Shown: one piece after another, positions 5,714 through 13,714 of the stretch
How positions within the stretch are numbered: the first letter of the stretch is position 1
Layout: every line of letters begins with the position of its first letter
DNA from: a virus
Strand: one strand, 5' to 3'
Length of the DNA: 42,834 nt
IMG/VR virus record: IMGVR_UViG_3300048928_000676
Location: 1 to 42,834 of that record
Made by a program: the position numbers and the translations under genes
Notes under the pieces: model-generated
The model's input: the letters and a program-made list of their open reading frames with translations, nothing else
Database searches by the model: none
Told to the model about the DNA's origin: nothing

Positions 5714-6061
5714 ATGGGGGCTAAAAATCGTGTGATCGCGGGAGATTACAACGGTAAAATGATTTCGCAGAATTTCGGAATGGTAATGTTATCTACAGGC
5801 CTTTTTTCGTCTTTTAATTTGGATAAGGAAACGATTGAAAAATATGAAGTTATGGACGAAACGCATACAAAGAGTGCAGCCAGCGCAGTAGGTAGAGGCT
5901 TAGTTGGAGGTTTCTTACTTGGCCCAGTAGGATTGCTTGCCGGTCTTTCTGCTAAACAAATAGGGGTCCATACGATTGCCCTACAGTTTAAAGATGGAAA
6001 ACGCAGCCTTATTGAAGTTGATGAAAAAATATATAAAACGTTAATCAAAAAATGCTTCTGA
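5714..6061 (+). CDS. hypothetical protein with a Gly-rich hydrophobic segment
   Basis: A 115-residue protein. Residues about 60-80 form a Gly/Leu/Ala-rich stretch (Gly-Arg-Gly-Leu-Val-Gly-Gly then Gly-Pro-Val-Gly-Leu-Leu-Ala-Gly) like a glycine-zipper membrane hairpin; the flanks are soluble and the C-terminal third looks like a small beta domain with a Lys-rich end. A GGGGTGGGAG site precedes the ATG. It shares a bidirectional terminator with the nuclease gene and is divergent from the YolD-like gene. I recognise no function. Confidence 0.6.
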   Translation: MGAKNRVIAGDYNGKMISQNFGMVMLSTGLFSSFNLDKETIEKYEVMDETHTKSAASAVGRGLVGGFLLGPVGLLAGLSAKQIGVHTIALQFKDGKRSLIEVDEKIYKTLIKKCF

Positions 6062-6067
6062 AAAACC

Positions 6068-6107
6068 AAAAAGCTCTGCCGACCAGTTAAGGTTAGCAGA
6101 GCTTTTT
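6068..6107. terminator. bidirectional terminator
   Basis: AAAAAGCTCTGC (6068-6079) and GCAGAGCTTTTT (6096-6107) form a perfect 12-bp stem with T runs in both directions, between convergent genes. Confidence 0.85.
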
Positions 6108-6108
6108 A

Positions 6109-6555
6109 CTACTTAACGATAAATTCAACTTTTGTTCCGTCTGCATATTCATCCAGCTTGTGCCCTACCCACGATCCAGCTCCACGGTTATCCTTCGGGC
6201 TTATGTACTTTATATTTGCACCCTCTCCACCTTCTGAGCACATAGCCATAGGCCACTCGTCGCGATCCTTGCCCTTCTTTGTGGGTACACCCTTTAGGGA
6301 CAGGTCACGGTTATGGTCGGCTCCTTCGCGGTCTATGGTGCATACTGGTGACTTCCCGGATGCTATAGCCTCTTTTATGTGCCGGGCTGTCTCGGGATAG
6401 CGATCTGACGGAAACTCCAGCTTAATCGTGTCTGCCGATACCTGTGTTACTGGAACGGCTACAGGGTCGCTCTTAGTGGTCTTTACAACGTCTTGTTGTA
6501 CACTGCATCCAGCTAATAGGACTGTTATCAACACGGTAAATATCCATCTAAACAT
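6109..6555 (-). CDS. NucA/NucB-type secreted DNase lipoprotein
   Basis: A 148-residue protein. An N-terminal hydrophobic segment ends in Leu-Ala-Gly-Cys17, a lipobox, so it should be anchored outside the membrane. The rest is a DNase NucA/NucB domain: Arg-Tyr-Pro-Glu-Thr-Ala-Arg-His-Ile (52-60), Val-Cys-Thr-Ile-Asp-Arg (71-76), the Asp97-Arg-Asp-Glu-Trp-Pro-Met-Ala active-site segment and Asp-Asn-Arg-Gly-Ala-Gly-Ser-Trp (122-129). Family members degrade extracellular DNA. As prophage cargo it may affect biofilm DNA or DNA uptake in the lysogen; that role is inference. Confidence 0.88.
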   Translation of the reverse strand: MFRWIFTVLITVLLAGCSVQQDVVKTTKSDPVAVPVTQVSADTIKLEFPSDRYPETARHIKEAIASGKSPVCTIDREGADHNRDLSLKGVPTKKGKDRDEWPMAMCSEGGEGANIKYISPKDNRGAGSWVGHKLDEYADGTKVEFIVK

Positions 6556-6963
6556 ATGTGTTCCTCCCCCTATAAAACAGAAAAATACCCCAGCAGGGTG
6601 TCACTGATGCTTCTATATAATATCGTTCTTTCTAAAAATGCACATAACAAAATGCTAAATAGGCATTTACTCCTATATGAAATTTACATTTTATTCTTCA
6701 TAATTGCAAATATAGTTAAGATATGACAGGGGGTTGGCTCTCTAATGAGGAATTAATTAGATTTAGTAACATAATCAGTAAGAATTGAGACACTGCTTTG
6801 CCGCTTCAGACAGTGACGTGGCTCACTACACTACGTATCTGTTCAGTTACGATGATTTTAGAGTAAATAATAACCCGGTTGATAAATAGACCTGCCTTTT
6901 AAAAACAGGATAAAAAAACAACTAGATATCTAATGCGGGAACAACTTGAGAGGATGAAATTAA
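6556..6963. other. 408-base divergent intergenic region
   Basis: AT-rich, with no ORF having a ribosome site. It must hold the promoters of the leftward nuclease gene and the rightward secreted-protein gene. I see no convincing -35/-10 pair or repeat. Confidence 0.4.
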
Positions 6964-7428
6964 ATGAGAAATAAATGGTTTTCAATTTTATTAATGGCAA
7001 TGATTACTTTAGTCACCATTCTTCCTAGTTATCCTGAAACAGTTTCGGCAGATACCTACCATGTAGGCCAAACGTGGGAAGTTAAAGATGGAGGTACGTC
7101 TTACACCTTTGACCTAGGAGATCCTGGAGTTCCGCGAGACATGTATAGCATAAAGAGTGTTTACAATGCGAAAACAGAAAATACTGGAGATCGTCCTGAG
7201 TGGGTTTCCCTGTACTATTCTCAGGATGGAGTAAAATGGTACTTAGAGGATTCGACACCGTTGTATTATGATAGATATGATGGTGTTTACACTATTCCTT
7301 GGACAATATACAAGAGTAAACACCCAGAAGTGAGCCATATCCGGTACGTTAAGATAGAAGCTGACTCATGGCAGGTGTCTATCAAAAACATTCGCTTAGA
7401 AGTAGTGGACAGATCTGTAGCTAACTAG
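6964..7428 (+). CDS. secreted hypothetical protein
   Basis: A 154-residue protein with a Sec signal peptide: Arg-Asn-Lys, a hydrophobic core to about residue 20, and Val-Ser-Ala-Asp near 29. The mature part is beta-rich with many Tyr and Trp, and the order of segments (Tyr-Tyr-Ser-x-Asp-Gly-x-x-Trp, later Ile-Arg-Tyr-Val-Lys-Ile) recalls discoidin/F5-8-type carbohydrate-binding folds. That assignment is by eye only. GAGAGGATG lies before the ATG. It is a single gene in a moron-like position beside the lysis module; no enzymatic motif is visible. Confidence 0.6.
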   Translation: MRNKWFSILLMAMITLVTILPSYPETVSADTYHVGQTWEVKDGGTSYTFDLGDPGVPRDMYSIKSVYNAKTENTGDRPEWVSLYYSQDGVKWYLEDSTPLYYDRYDGVYTIPWTIYKSKHPEVSHIRYVKIEADSWQVSIKNIRLEVVDRSVAN

Positions 7429-7593
7429 TACATGTTTAATTGTCTGATGACGAAAAGTAGCGTTCAGTGTTTCAGTACACTATTAAAAACGGTTGCTGGG
7501 CAACTTTAAACATGTCTGAGTGGGCTAGTCAACAACATTAGAGAAAAGTAAAAATAACAGGTGGTTGTACTGTATAATTATAAAAAATATAAA

Positions 7594-7631
7594 GCGCCTC
7601 TTTAAATTCATTGTAAATGATCAAGAGGCGC
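7594..7631. terminator. terminator of the lysis operon
   Basis: GCGCCTCTT (7594-7602) pairs perfectly with AAGAGGCGC (7623-7631); read leftward it is followed by a T-rich run. It lies downstream of the holin gene and probably ends the late transcript. Confidence 0.7.
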
Positions 7632-7679
7632 CTTATTCTCAAGAAAACTGCCAACTAATTCAGCAAATTACTGACCCTA

Positions 7680-7766
7680 CTAATGGTTACGATTATTAAG
7701 CTCGTCAGTCCCCGTAACTCCAGCCGACTGCCATCCATACAAGCCTCGGCCAAGATGTACCCAATC
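7680..7766 (-). pseudogene. short gene remnant
   Basis: The frame from 7766 to the TAG at 7680-7682 encodes about 28 protein-like residues (Gly-Gly-Asp-Trp-Val-His-Leu-Gly, then Gly-Trp-Gln) with a stop immediately upstream and no start. It may be the C-terminal end of a lost cell-wall or structural protein. The rest of the 7429-7881 interval shows no gene. Confidence 0.25.
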
Positions 7767-7881
7767 ACCGCCTAAGATACATCATTTACACCAGTTACTT
7801 AATAACCATATTGCTATCCGCTCTAAAAATAATGAGCACAGTAGCGCTTCACGTTTCAGATTATACAACAGTTCTATTGCT

Positions 7882-8442
7882 CTATTCAGTGGATGTAGGT
7901 GCTTTAACAACTTCTGCCGGTGCTGAAATAGGCTCGAATGTAGGTTGAACCTGCGCAGAAGCAACGGTTCCCGCCTCTGCTGTAGCCTGAGCCAAGAAAT
8001 CATTAAGCTTTGCAGCTAGACCAGATACAGCTTCTTTAGCTGCGGCCTGTGTTACCTCTTCACTTGGCTGTGCTTCGGTAGTCAGTACTGTCTTTGTCTT
8101 AGCCTTATACTCCAGATATGCCTTCTCAATTGCAGACCTTAGCTCTACTTGGGACACTACGATACCTTGACTGGAAAGAGTAAGTGAAGCATACTGTAAA
8201 GCCTCCTGAAGCTTACGTTCTCCTCCAGCTTCTTTAAATGATGTTTGAGCAAACGCAAAGCCCTCACCAGCAATTTTATGGATTACTTCCCTCTGTGCTG
8301 CCGTGGTGCGCGCTTCTAGCCACACGTTAACCTTAGTTTTTAGTTTGTTCAGACCTCCTAAAACAAATGCTGTAAGCACACCCGCAGCGGCTGTGGCGAT
8401 GGTATTTACGTAAGGTTGCACAGTTTCGATAATTGTTTGCAT
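7882..8442 (-). CDS. LLH-family phage holin
   Basis: A 186-residue protein with one N-terminal membrane segment (about residues 10-32, Ala/Gly-rich) followed by a Leu-Asn-Lys-Leu-Lys-Thr-Lys helix and a soluble domain with a Glu-Gly-x-x-x-Ala-Gln stretch, the arrangement of the LLH (holin superfamily 6) group. The C-terminal third is a low-complexity Ala/Glu/Gln/Pro tail, longer than usual. It follows the endolysin gene directly with a 2-base gap. It is expected to permeabilise the membrane or time lysis; a second holin-type protein is encoded at 9418. Confidence 0.78.
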   Translation of the reverse strand: MQTIIETVQPYVNTIATAAAGVLTAFVLGGLNKLKTKVNVWLEARTTAAQREVIHKIAGEGFAFAQTSFKEAGGERKLQEALQYASLTLSSQGIVVSQVELRSAIEKAYLEYKAKTKTVLTTEAQPSEEVTQAAAKEAVSGLAAKLNDFLAQATAEAGTVASAQVQPTFEPISAPAEVVKAPTSTE

Positions 8443-8444
8443 GA

Positions 8445-9440
8445 TTACTTTTCTCCTTTCGTTTTCAGACCAGCAATTCTATTTTTAGAATCCCATGAAA
8501 CTTCGGCTCCATAAGATTCTGCAATTGGCCGAAGTTGTACATAAGCGACACCCTCCACAAGTTGCACAGATTGCAATTTGCGATTGTTCAAATATGCGAC
8601 CTTTTTGGCATTATCCCAGCGTAAAGGGATGCCAAGAGCATTCGCCAGCACGCGCAACGGAACGTGAGTCTTTCCATCAAACAGCAGAGCTTTACCCACA
8701 TTCTCTCCGTTGATCTGGAATGATCCATCCGCAACAGTCGCAGGCTCTTCTTTGGGTACGGATGTCTTCTTCCTAAACCGTGTCCGAAGCTCGTCTGCCG
8801 TACCGTCAAATTCATTCAAATCGACTGGACCCGCTATGCCAGCCACCTTACGTGTGCCGGACGGCAATGTGCCGCCAGCCGAGCCATCGCTATACTGCCA
8901 GAAATCCCAGCGTGACCAACCAGATGCGCCAGGCGGAACCTGTGTGGCGCTGTACCGGGCAATCCACAATGGGTAATCTGATAAGCCGCTGAAATTACCG
9001 ATGAACGAAGGATATGTGTACACGATTGGTCGTACTCCAGTAAGCCGCTCAACTTCCGCCAGAAATGTCTTGGCTACGGCTGTAAGAGCCGCTTTGCCTA
9101 AGCCAGACTTATTGGACTCATAATCCATTACTGGTGGCAGATCGAAAGCCGTGATGCCTCCGGCTGAATCAATGGCGCTCACGAAGTTTGCAGCTTCCTT
9201 TCGGGCATCCTCCGGCGTTTTCGCAGAGTCGTCTACATAGTGATAAGCTCCTACTAGGACTCCGACAGCTCGTGCAGCCTGTGCATTACCGATGAATGTT
9301 TTGTCGCGGTATGACTTCCCTTGACTAGCCTTGATGAAGGCAAACGATAAACCGTCTTCCTTCACTGCCTTCCAATCAATCTTTCCTTGATATCGGGATA
9401 CGTCAATCCCTTGAGCATTATGGCTGTTTCGTTGTTGCAT
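8445..9440 (-). CDS. GH25 muramidase endolysin with C-terminal stalk domain
   Basis: A 331-residue lysozyme. Residues about 10-205 are a glycoside hydrolase 25 domain: Gly-Ile-Asp-Val-Ser-Arg-Tyr-Gln-Gly at the start, Ala-Phe-Ile-Lys-Ala-Ser, Gly-Ala-Tyr-His-Tyr, the catalytic Met-Asp-Tyr-Glu-Ser segment and Trp-Gln-Tyr-Ser-Asp near the end. A C-terminal copper-amine-oxidase-like stalk domain (Pro-Leu-Arg-Val-Leu-Ala-Asn-Ala-Leu-Gly and a second half-repeat) probably binds the cell wall. The ATG at 9440 is chosen over a GTG at 9464 because AAGGAG is 9 bases upstream. It overlaps the holin gene 3' end by 23 bases. Confidence 0.92.
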   Translation of the reverse strand: MQQRNSHNAQGIDVSRYQGKIDWKAVKEDGLSFAFIKASQGKSYRDKTFIGNAQAARAVGVLVGAYHYVDDSAKTPEDARKEAANFVSAIDSAGGITAFDLPPVMDYESNKSGLGKAALTAVAKTFLAEVERLTGVRPIVYTYPSFIGNFSGLSDYPLWIARYSATQVPPGASGWSRWDFWQYSDGSAGGTLPSGTRKVAGIAGPVDLNEFDGTADELRTRFRKKTSVPKEEPATVADGSFQINGENVGKALLFDGKTHVPLRVLANALGIPLRWDNAKKVAYLNNRKLQSVQLVEGVAYVQLRPIAESYGAEVSWDSKNRIAGLKTKGEK

Positions 9441-9870
9441 CCTCTTTCTCTCCTTCCTTACCACTTTTACTTTTTAAAACTTCTACGGCCTGTCGGATCA
9501 CAGGCGGGATAGGTGCGCCGAGTCTGCCGCCATTCTCCAAAATGGACAGCAGCTCATTTGCCATATAAAAATAGGCGACTGCATCCCGGAATAGGTGCGA
9601 ATCGCCTAAGACTCCATCAATTAGATGGGATACTGCTACCATGGCAAAAATAAATACCTTTCGAGCGATACCGATAAGACCAATCTTACTTTTCAAACCG
9701 GGTCCGGTACCCTTCTTACCTTCTGCGCCAGCCGCAAATAATCCGGTCACATAATCAATAATGACCAGAGCAAGTAACACCCCCAATACTCCCGACCACC
9801 CACCATAAAAATACGTCACAGCGCTGCTTCCTAAAGCAGTACTGAACTTAAAAACCTCCCACTTATCCAC
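9418..9870 (-). CDS. phage holin of the TcdE/holin_4 type
   Basis: A 150-residue membrane protein with three hydrophobic segments; an Ile-Asp-Tyr-Val-Thr-Gly loop, an Ile-Gly-x-x-Gly-Ile-Ala-Arg-Lys stretch and a Tyr-Met-Ala-Asn-Glu-Leu-Leu-Ser-Ile-Leu-Glu-Asn segment are hallmarks of the toxin-secretion/lysis holin family. I choose the GTG at 9870 since GGGGGAA lies just upstream; a longer frame reaches 9921 but lacks a site and includes the palindrome at 9893-9910. It forms the pore that releases the endolysin. Confidence 0.88.
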   Translation of the reverse strand: MDKWEVFKFSTALGSSAVTYFYGGWSGVLGVLLALVIIDYVTGLFAAGAEGKKGTGPGLKSKIGLIGIARKVFIFAMVAVSHLIDGVLGDSHLFRDAVAYFYMANELLSILENGGRLGAPIPPVIRQAVEVLKSKSGKEGEKEDATTKQP

Positions 9871-9892
9871 CTTGCTTCCCCCGTCTCTTTGT

Positions 9893-9910
9893 TCAGGAAA
9901 CTTTTCCTGA
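9893..9910 (-). repeat. 18-bp palindromic repeat, copy 1
   Basis: TCAGGAAAAGTTTCCTGA on the minus strand (8-bp arms, AG centre), identical to the copy at 24461-24478 in the opposite orientation. It encodes the last codons and stop of the upstream small gene. Confidence 0.8.
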
Positions 9911-10114
9911 GCTATCATCATTTGCTTTCTGATTCTTTTCTTCTTGAGCTTGTATTTCTGCTAATGCATTTCCTACTTCCACATCCAATCCCTCAAGTAT
10001 TTCTTTACGTTTATGTGGCTGTGAAGCGATTACAGCAGAAATGACCTCAGTCAATTCCTCAACAGGTCTGGTTAGATCCAGTTGTATATCCAATGTGGAT
10101 TTTATCTTTGCCAT
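9893..10114 (-). CDS. small phage protein upstream of the holin
   Basis: A 73-residue soluble protein with a Leu-Asp-Ile-Gln-Leu-Asp-Leu start and a long charged helix rich in Glu/Gln/Lys. The ATG at 10114 is preceded by AAGGGGGTG; the longer frame from 10141 uses a TTG with no site. It occupies the position where many Gram-positive phages keep an XhlA/XkdX-like small gene before the holin, but the sequence does not clearly match either. Its stop codon is inside the 18-bp repeat. Confidence 0.55.
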   Translation of the reverse strand: MAKIKSTLDIQLDLTRPVEELTEVISAVIASQPHKRKEILEGLDVEVGNALAEIQAQEEKNQKANDDSSGKVS

Positions 10115-10144
10115 GGGTTTCGTCACCCCCTTAAGACGCAAAAT

Positions 10145-10168
10145 AAGCCCCTGATTTATCAGAGGCTT
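10145..10168 (-). terminator. hairpin between tail and lysis modules
   Basis: AAGCC and CTGA arms pair with TCAG and GGCTT around a TTTA loop, followed leftward by a T-rich tract. It may attenuate read-through into the lysis genes. Confidence 0.5.
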
Positions 10169-10509
10169 TCATACTTATATCTTAAATTGGTTCTGCTGCT
10201 ATAATGCTACGGATTTTAAAAATTCATACGTTATTAGGCTAGCAGGCAGGATAGTTAACCGTGAGCGCATATATACAGATTCGTACATTTGCTCTTTATT
10301 ATGATAGGGCAGATTCCTGGATAAATATAGGCATACAGGTTGTTCTCAGATTATGCATCAATCCGAACAACCCCCTCTCCCCTCCTACCATACTTCATAC
10401 TTGTATTTTCCTATATCATCTCCTTTTTGTATGTTAGGATATGTATAGTAACAGATTTCCATAAGATATTTTTACTTGAGTTTAAACGGTGTGAAAGGAG
10501 AATTCTTCC
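10169..10509. other. 341-base intergenic region before the RES gene
   Basis: No gene with a ribosome site is visible. It must contain the promoter for the rightward accessory genes; TATAGT elements occur, but I could not pair one with a good -35. Composition is AT-rich. Confidence 0.35.
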
Positions 10510-12018
10510 TTGGATAATGAAAAAACTGACTCCAGTATTCAAATGAGTGATACCGTGATCCCGAAATCAGATAAAGAAAAAATACAATCCATACGGGGAG
10601 GCGGAAAAAACTCCGAAATTCCATCTTTAGGGCAGAAAGCAATTGACATGATGAATGCTGTGGGTATGGGTACGACTAAACAGTTAGCGGCTCTGGATTC
10701 CCTTAAAACAACTACCAATCTGGATGTTGGTCAAAGGACACCTGCTGCTATTAAAGCACAAAACATGATCAGCATGGCTACGAAAGGCACATCTGGTTTT
10801 GATCGAGCCTATAAATCTGTAGCGAGAATGGGCGAACTACCTTGGAAGAATATTACTGGTCTTGGTTTAGACCGTATAACAACTTCAGCTACTAAGGCAA
10901 GTGATTTAGTGCCTCGTTTCCCCCATTTAGAATCAGGTCACATGAAACTCGACACCTTTCTACCTGTGGGAATATCGCGTGGTGTGCCCTGGGAAAACAT
11001 AATCGGTCTTGGTTTAGACCACATGAGTATTTCTGCTATTAATGCAATGGAACACATAAAACCTGTCACCTTTATATCACCAGGTTTAATGCGTGGTATG
11101 CCTTGGAAAAGTAAATCTGGATTTGAATGGGACTTTATTAAGCCTGGCACCTTTAAAGCATGGGATATAGTGGACAGTGTGCACACTAGAAATACTCTCC
11201 ACTCTTTAATCAGCATGCCTCTGTCCGATGACCACTTGAGAGCTAATTTGGATTTCACAAACCGCCTCGACAAGCTTCATAGCAACTATGACTACTCTTT
11301 TGTCTCAGTTGAGGATCAGGACGATAAAGAGAAACCGTTATACTTGGTTTCTAAAAACGCAGCCCCCGTACCTGTGGAAGAATTAAAAGAGGGATTTGGA
11401 CTGCTGGACTTGCTGAAAGGTGTAACAGAGGCGCAAATGACTGACTTTGTTGGACATTTGCTCGAATACCCTATGCTGGCATTGGAGCATAAAGTTGGGA
11501 AACTTATACGGAATACAATTAAGGGCTTAGCTAAAAAGGTTCATGTAGCAGGTTCATTCTATCGTTGTAGAACTAGAGAAGAAGGAACAATGCCCTTTAC
11601 ACGCTATGAAATGTTCGCAGCTCCAGATGGTTTTAGTTCGCAAGGACGTTTTAATTCTACTGGAAAAGGCTACCTATATGTTTCCCGAAAAGAAGAAACT
11701 GCTATTCTTGAAATGAAACAACCAGCGGGTACCATTTATGATGTGATTGAATGGGGCTTTGACGAACAAATCACAATGATAGATGTAACCAACAAAGACC
11801 TTCCTTTATTTCGATCTTGTATGTTTAAAGCATCTGGCCAATCCAAAATCAAAAAAGAATATTTAGTATCCAATTTTCTTAGTCAATGTTGCCAGATCGA
11901 ACATATTGATGCTTGTAAATATAAAAGCGTCCTTACTCCTACTGTGAGCAATTATGTATTCTTTGACTACAGGAAAAGATGGTTCAATTGTGTAAATCAA
12001 AAATCCGTTACAATATGA
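10510..12018 (+). CDS. RES-domain protein with repeat-containing N-terminal region
   Basis: A 502-residue protein. The TTG start has GAAAGGAG 9 bases upstream. The C-terminal 150 residues are a RES domain (NAD-consuming, ADP-ribosyl-transferase-like fold): Phe-Tyr-Arg-Cys-Arg at 350-354, Gly-Arg380-Phe-Asn, Tyr-Val-Ser392, Glu401 in a Thr-Ala-Ile-Leu-Glu helix, and Thr-Val-Ser480-Asn near the end, giving Arg/Glu/Ser candidates for the active site. The first 340 residues are unusual for RES toxins (usually 150-250 residues in all) and hold three imperfect repeats beginning Pro-Trp-Lys/Glu at 111, 160 and 198. No Xre antitoxin is adjacent. It is transcribed against the late operon and followed by its own terminator, so probably expressed in the lysogen. 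Toxin activity is inferred from the family. Confidence 0.75.
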   Translation: MDNEKTDSSIQMSDTVIPKSDKEKIQSIRGGGKNSEIPSLGQKAIDMMNAVGMGTTKQLAALDSLKTTTNLDVGQRTPAAIKAQNMISMATKGTSGFDRAYKSVARMGELPWKNITGLGLDRITTSATKASDLVPRFPHLESGHMKLDTFLPVGISRGVPWENIIGLGLDHMSISAINAMEHIKPVTFISPGLMRGMPWKSKSGFEWDFIKPGTFKAWDIVDSVHTRNTLHSLISMPLSDDHLRANLDFTNRLDKLHSNYDYSFVSVEDQDDKEKPLYLVSKNAAPVPVEELKEGFGLLDLLKGVTEAQMTDFVGHLLEYPMLALEHKVGKLIRNTIKGLAKKVHVAGSFYRCRTREEGTMPFTRYEMFAAPDGFSSQGRFNSTGKGYLYVSRKEETAILEMKQPAGTIYDVIEWGFDEQITMIDVTNKDLPLFRSCMFKASGQSKIKKEYLVSNFLSQCCQIEHIDACKYKSVLTPTVSNYVFFDYRKRWFNCVNQKSVTI

Positions 12019-12034
12019 ACATCGGATAACATTA

Positions 12035-12076
12035 AACAAACAAAAGCCCTCCGTTTAAGAGGGCTTTTGTTTGTTT
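12035..12076 (+). terminator. terminator of the RES gene
   Basis: GCCCTC (12046-12051) pairs with GAGGGC (12059-12064), extended by AAACAAACAAAA / TTTTGTTTGTTT arms; strong, with a T-rich end. Confidence 0.85.
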
Positions 12077-12191
12077 GATATATTATTTAGTTGCTGTATT
12101 GTTGCTACAAACAAACAGGAAAAAGAAGGAATTCGAACTTACTTATAGAATTCATGCAAAGTAAACATAACCAATAAAAGGAGACATGATT

Positions 12192-12779
12192 GTGAACTTA
12201 CGTAGTGTTATGAATGATTTCGGGGGAAGCGAAACATTCAAGATAATCCGTGATGAATTGCCAATTGGAATCCTTGAAGGACTTCGCAATTCAAATAAAG
12301 GTAAACGATTTATTCAATTTTTCCCTGATGCAGATATACAACCAGAAGATTGGATCTGGGCTGAATCAACAAATGAAAGATTCTATGTTGATGATGTGAC
12401 GGTATCAATGGGGTTTGGAAATGAACCATTTTCAAAAGAAGCTTATTATTCTACCGAATCTCAGCACAAGAAACAAACTAGTCGACCGTCACCTGTAACA
12501 TTTCATATTAACGATGTCCAAAATTCAATAATAGGAACCCAACAAAACGCGACTCTTACCAATAATTTTTCCGATCAGCAAATAAAAGATTATATTGACA
12601 AGAATTGCGGCGCTGACAAAGAGCTAATGAACGAGATGCTAAATATGGTAAACGCCATCATAGAGAGTAACATACCTGTTCAAAAAGGAACATTTGCTCG
12701 TTTCTCAGAAGCAGCTTCAAAACATGGTTGGTTACTAGGAGCAGTGACCACCAAGTTACTCGCTCACTTCTTTAAGTAG
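12192..12779 (+). CDS. hypothetical protein with AbiTii-like C-terminal half
   Basis: A 195-residue protein. I choose GTG 12192 because AAAAGGAG is 8 bases upstream; an ATG at 12186 is too close. The N-terminal 75 residues are a compact charged domain with a Trp-Ile-Trp motif. The middle carries Phe-His-Ile-Asn-Asp-Val-Gln-Asn-Ser-x-Ile-Gly-x-x-Gln-Gln-Asn, the beta-strand 'NVxNSxIG' signature seen in AbiTii and other defence-associated proteins, followed by a helical tail. It lies 170 bases after the RES gene in the same direction. Function is unknown; partner, immunity or sensor roles are guesses. Confidence 0.6.
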   Translation: MNLRSVMNDFGGSETFKIIRDELPIGILEGLRNSNKGKRFIQFFPDADIQPEDWIWAESTNERFYVDDVTVSMGFGNEPFSKEAYYSTESQHKKQTSRPSPVTFHINDVQNSIIGTQQNATLTNNFSDQQIKDYIDKNCGADKELMNEMLNMVNAIIESNIPVQKGTFARFSEAASKHGWLLGAVTTKLLAHFFK

Positions 12780-12950
12780 TATAACCTTCTTTGTTACTTG
12801 TTCTGCCAAAATGCCCAGACCGGAAATTACATTTATTACGTCACCAGGCCTCATGTTACTGTATCCAATTGAAATGCTAATAGCCGCTCCACCTTCGAAT
12901 ACAATTTCCTTTTCGTAAGACCAGTTAGTAGTTTTATCTTGATTATCCAT
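12756..12950 (-). CDS. small hypothetical protein
   Basis: A 64-residue soluble protein preceded by AAGGTGG. It overlaps the end of the convergent gene by 24 bases and lies between two terminators, so it is likely a separately regulated small gene. A Gly-Gly-Ala-Ala-Ile-Ser-Ile-Ser-Ile-Gly strand is followed by a hydrophobic helix. No family is recognised. Confidence 0.5.
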   Translation of the reverse strand: MDNQDKTTNWSYEKEIVFEGGAAISISIGYSNMRPGDVINVISGLGILAEQVTKKVILLKEVSE

Positions 12951-12975
12951 AGCAATTCCACCTTCACAAAAGAGT

Positions 12976-13007
12976 AAAAGCCTATCCTAAAGTTAGGACA
13001 GGCTTTT
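12976..13007. terminator. bidirectional terminator
   Basis: AAAAGCCT and ATCCTA arms pair with TAGGAC and AGGCTTTT (one mismatch); T runs on both sides. It ends the stalk-domain gene leftward. Confidence 0.75.
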
Positions 13008-13054
13008 CTATATCTCTATTTTATTTTATGAATAATACTGTGACACTACGGATT

Positions 13055-13651
13055 TTATTTAAGTGAAGCTATAGCTTTATTTATTTCTTCTAATTTAGTC
13101 TTATATTTAGCTAAATCAACTTCAACTGCTTGCAACGCTTCTTGAGTCCCTTTTGTCTTTGAATCCAGAGTATCCATCATCTTCTGATTTCCAGAATATT
13201 CGACTCTAAATTTACTGTATTTTTCAAGAGTTTTTTGCAGATCCTCTTTATCTTTTTCGGTATCAGTCACAAATTTTTCTAATTCAGATTTTCTCTCTTC
13301 CAATTTAGAAGCAGGCCACCCTTGGTATTTATCTGAAGTAGACAGCACCTCATCATCACTTTGTTTTGAAGAAGAATTATCCGGTGATTCAATTTGGATT
13401 GTTTTACCATCCACTTTTAAACTTGCCCCCAAAGAATCAGTGACAGCACGAAGAGGGACATGTGCCTTTCCGTCAACAACAATTGCATTTTCTGATAATG
13501 AGCTACCATTGACCTTGACTGTATATTCCCCTGCTACTGTCTGCCCAATCATTGACTTAATTTGATCCGCAAATGCACTACCAGCTGTAGCTATAATCGT
13601 ACCAATTAACATCCCGCTAAGTAGAACCAACAAATAAGACCATTTCTTCAT
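13055..13651 (-). CDS. secreted stalk-domain protein with coiled coil
   Basis: A 198-residue protein. The ATG at 13651 has GGAGGAA upstream; the longer frame to 13693 has none. Lys-Lys-Trp plus a hydrophobic core and Ala-Phe-Ala give a signal peptide. Residues about 40-90 form a copper-amine-oxidase-like stalk repeat (Gly-Lys-Ala-His-Val-Pro-Leu-Arg-Ala-Val), and residues 110-198 are a Lys/Glu coiled coil. The endolysin carries the same stalk domain. It follows the tail tip genes and may be a surface-exposed lysogeny product. Confidence 0.68.
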   Translation of the reverse strand: MKKWSYLLVLLSGMLIGTIIATAGSAFADQIKSMIGQTVAGEYTVKVNGSSLSENAIVVDGKAHVPLRAVTDSLGASLKVDGKTIQIESPDNSSSKQSDDEVLSTSDKYQGWPASKLEERKSELEKFVTDTEKDKEDLQKTLEKYSKFRVEYSGNQKMMDTLDSKTKGTQEALQAVEVDLAKYKTKLEEINKAIASLK

Positions 13652-13714
13652 GAACGTTCCTCCTACATAGTATATATGTCCTAATATTACCATCAGTAGA
13701 AGGTGCAGTAAACA

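Noticed and set aside
7782-8003. 73-codon leftward ORF at the end of the LLH holin gene
   Set aside because: It is an alternative frame of the holin gene without a ribosome site.
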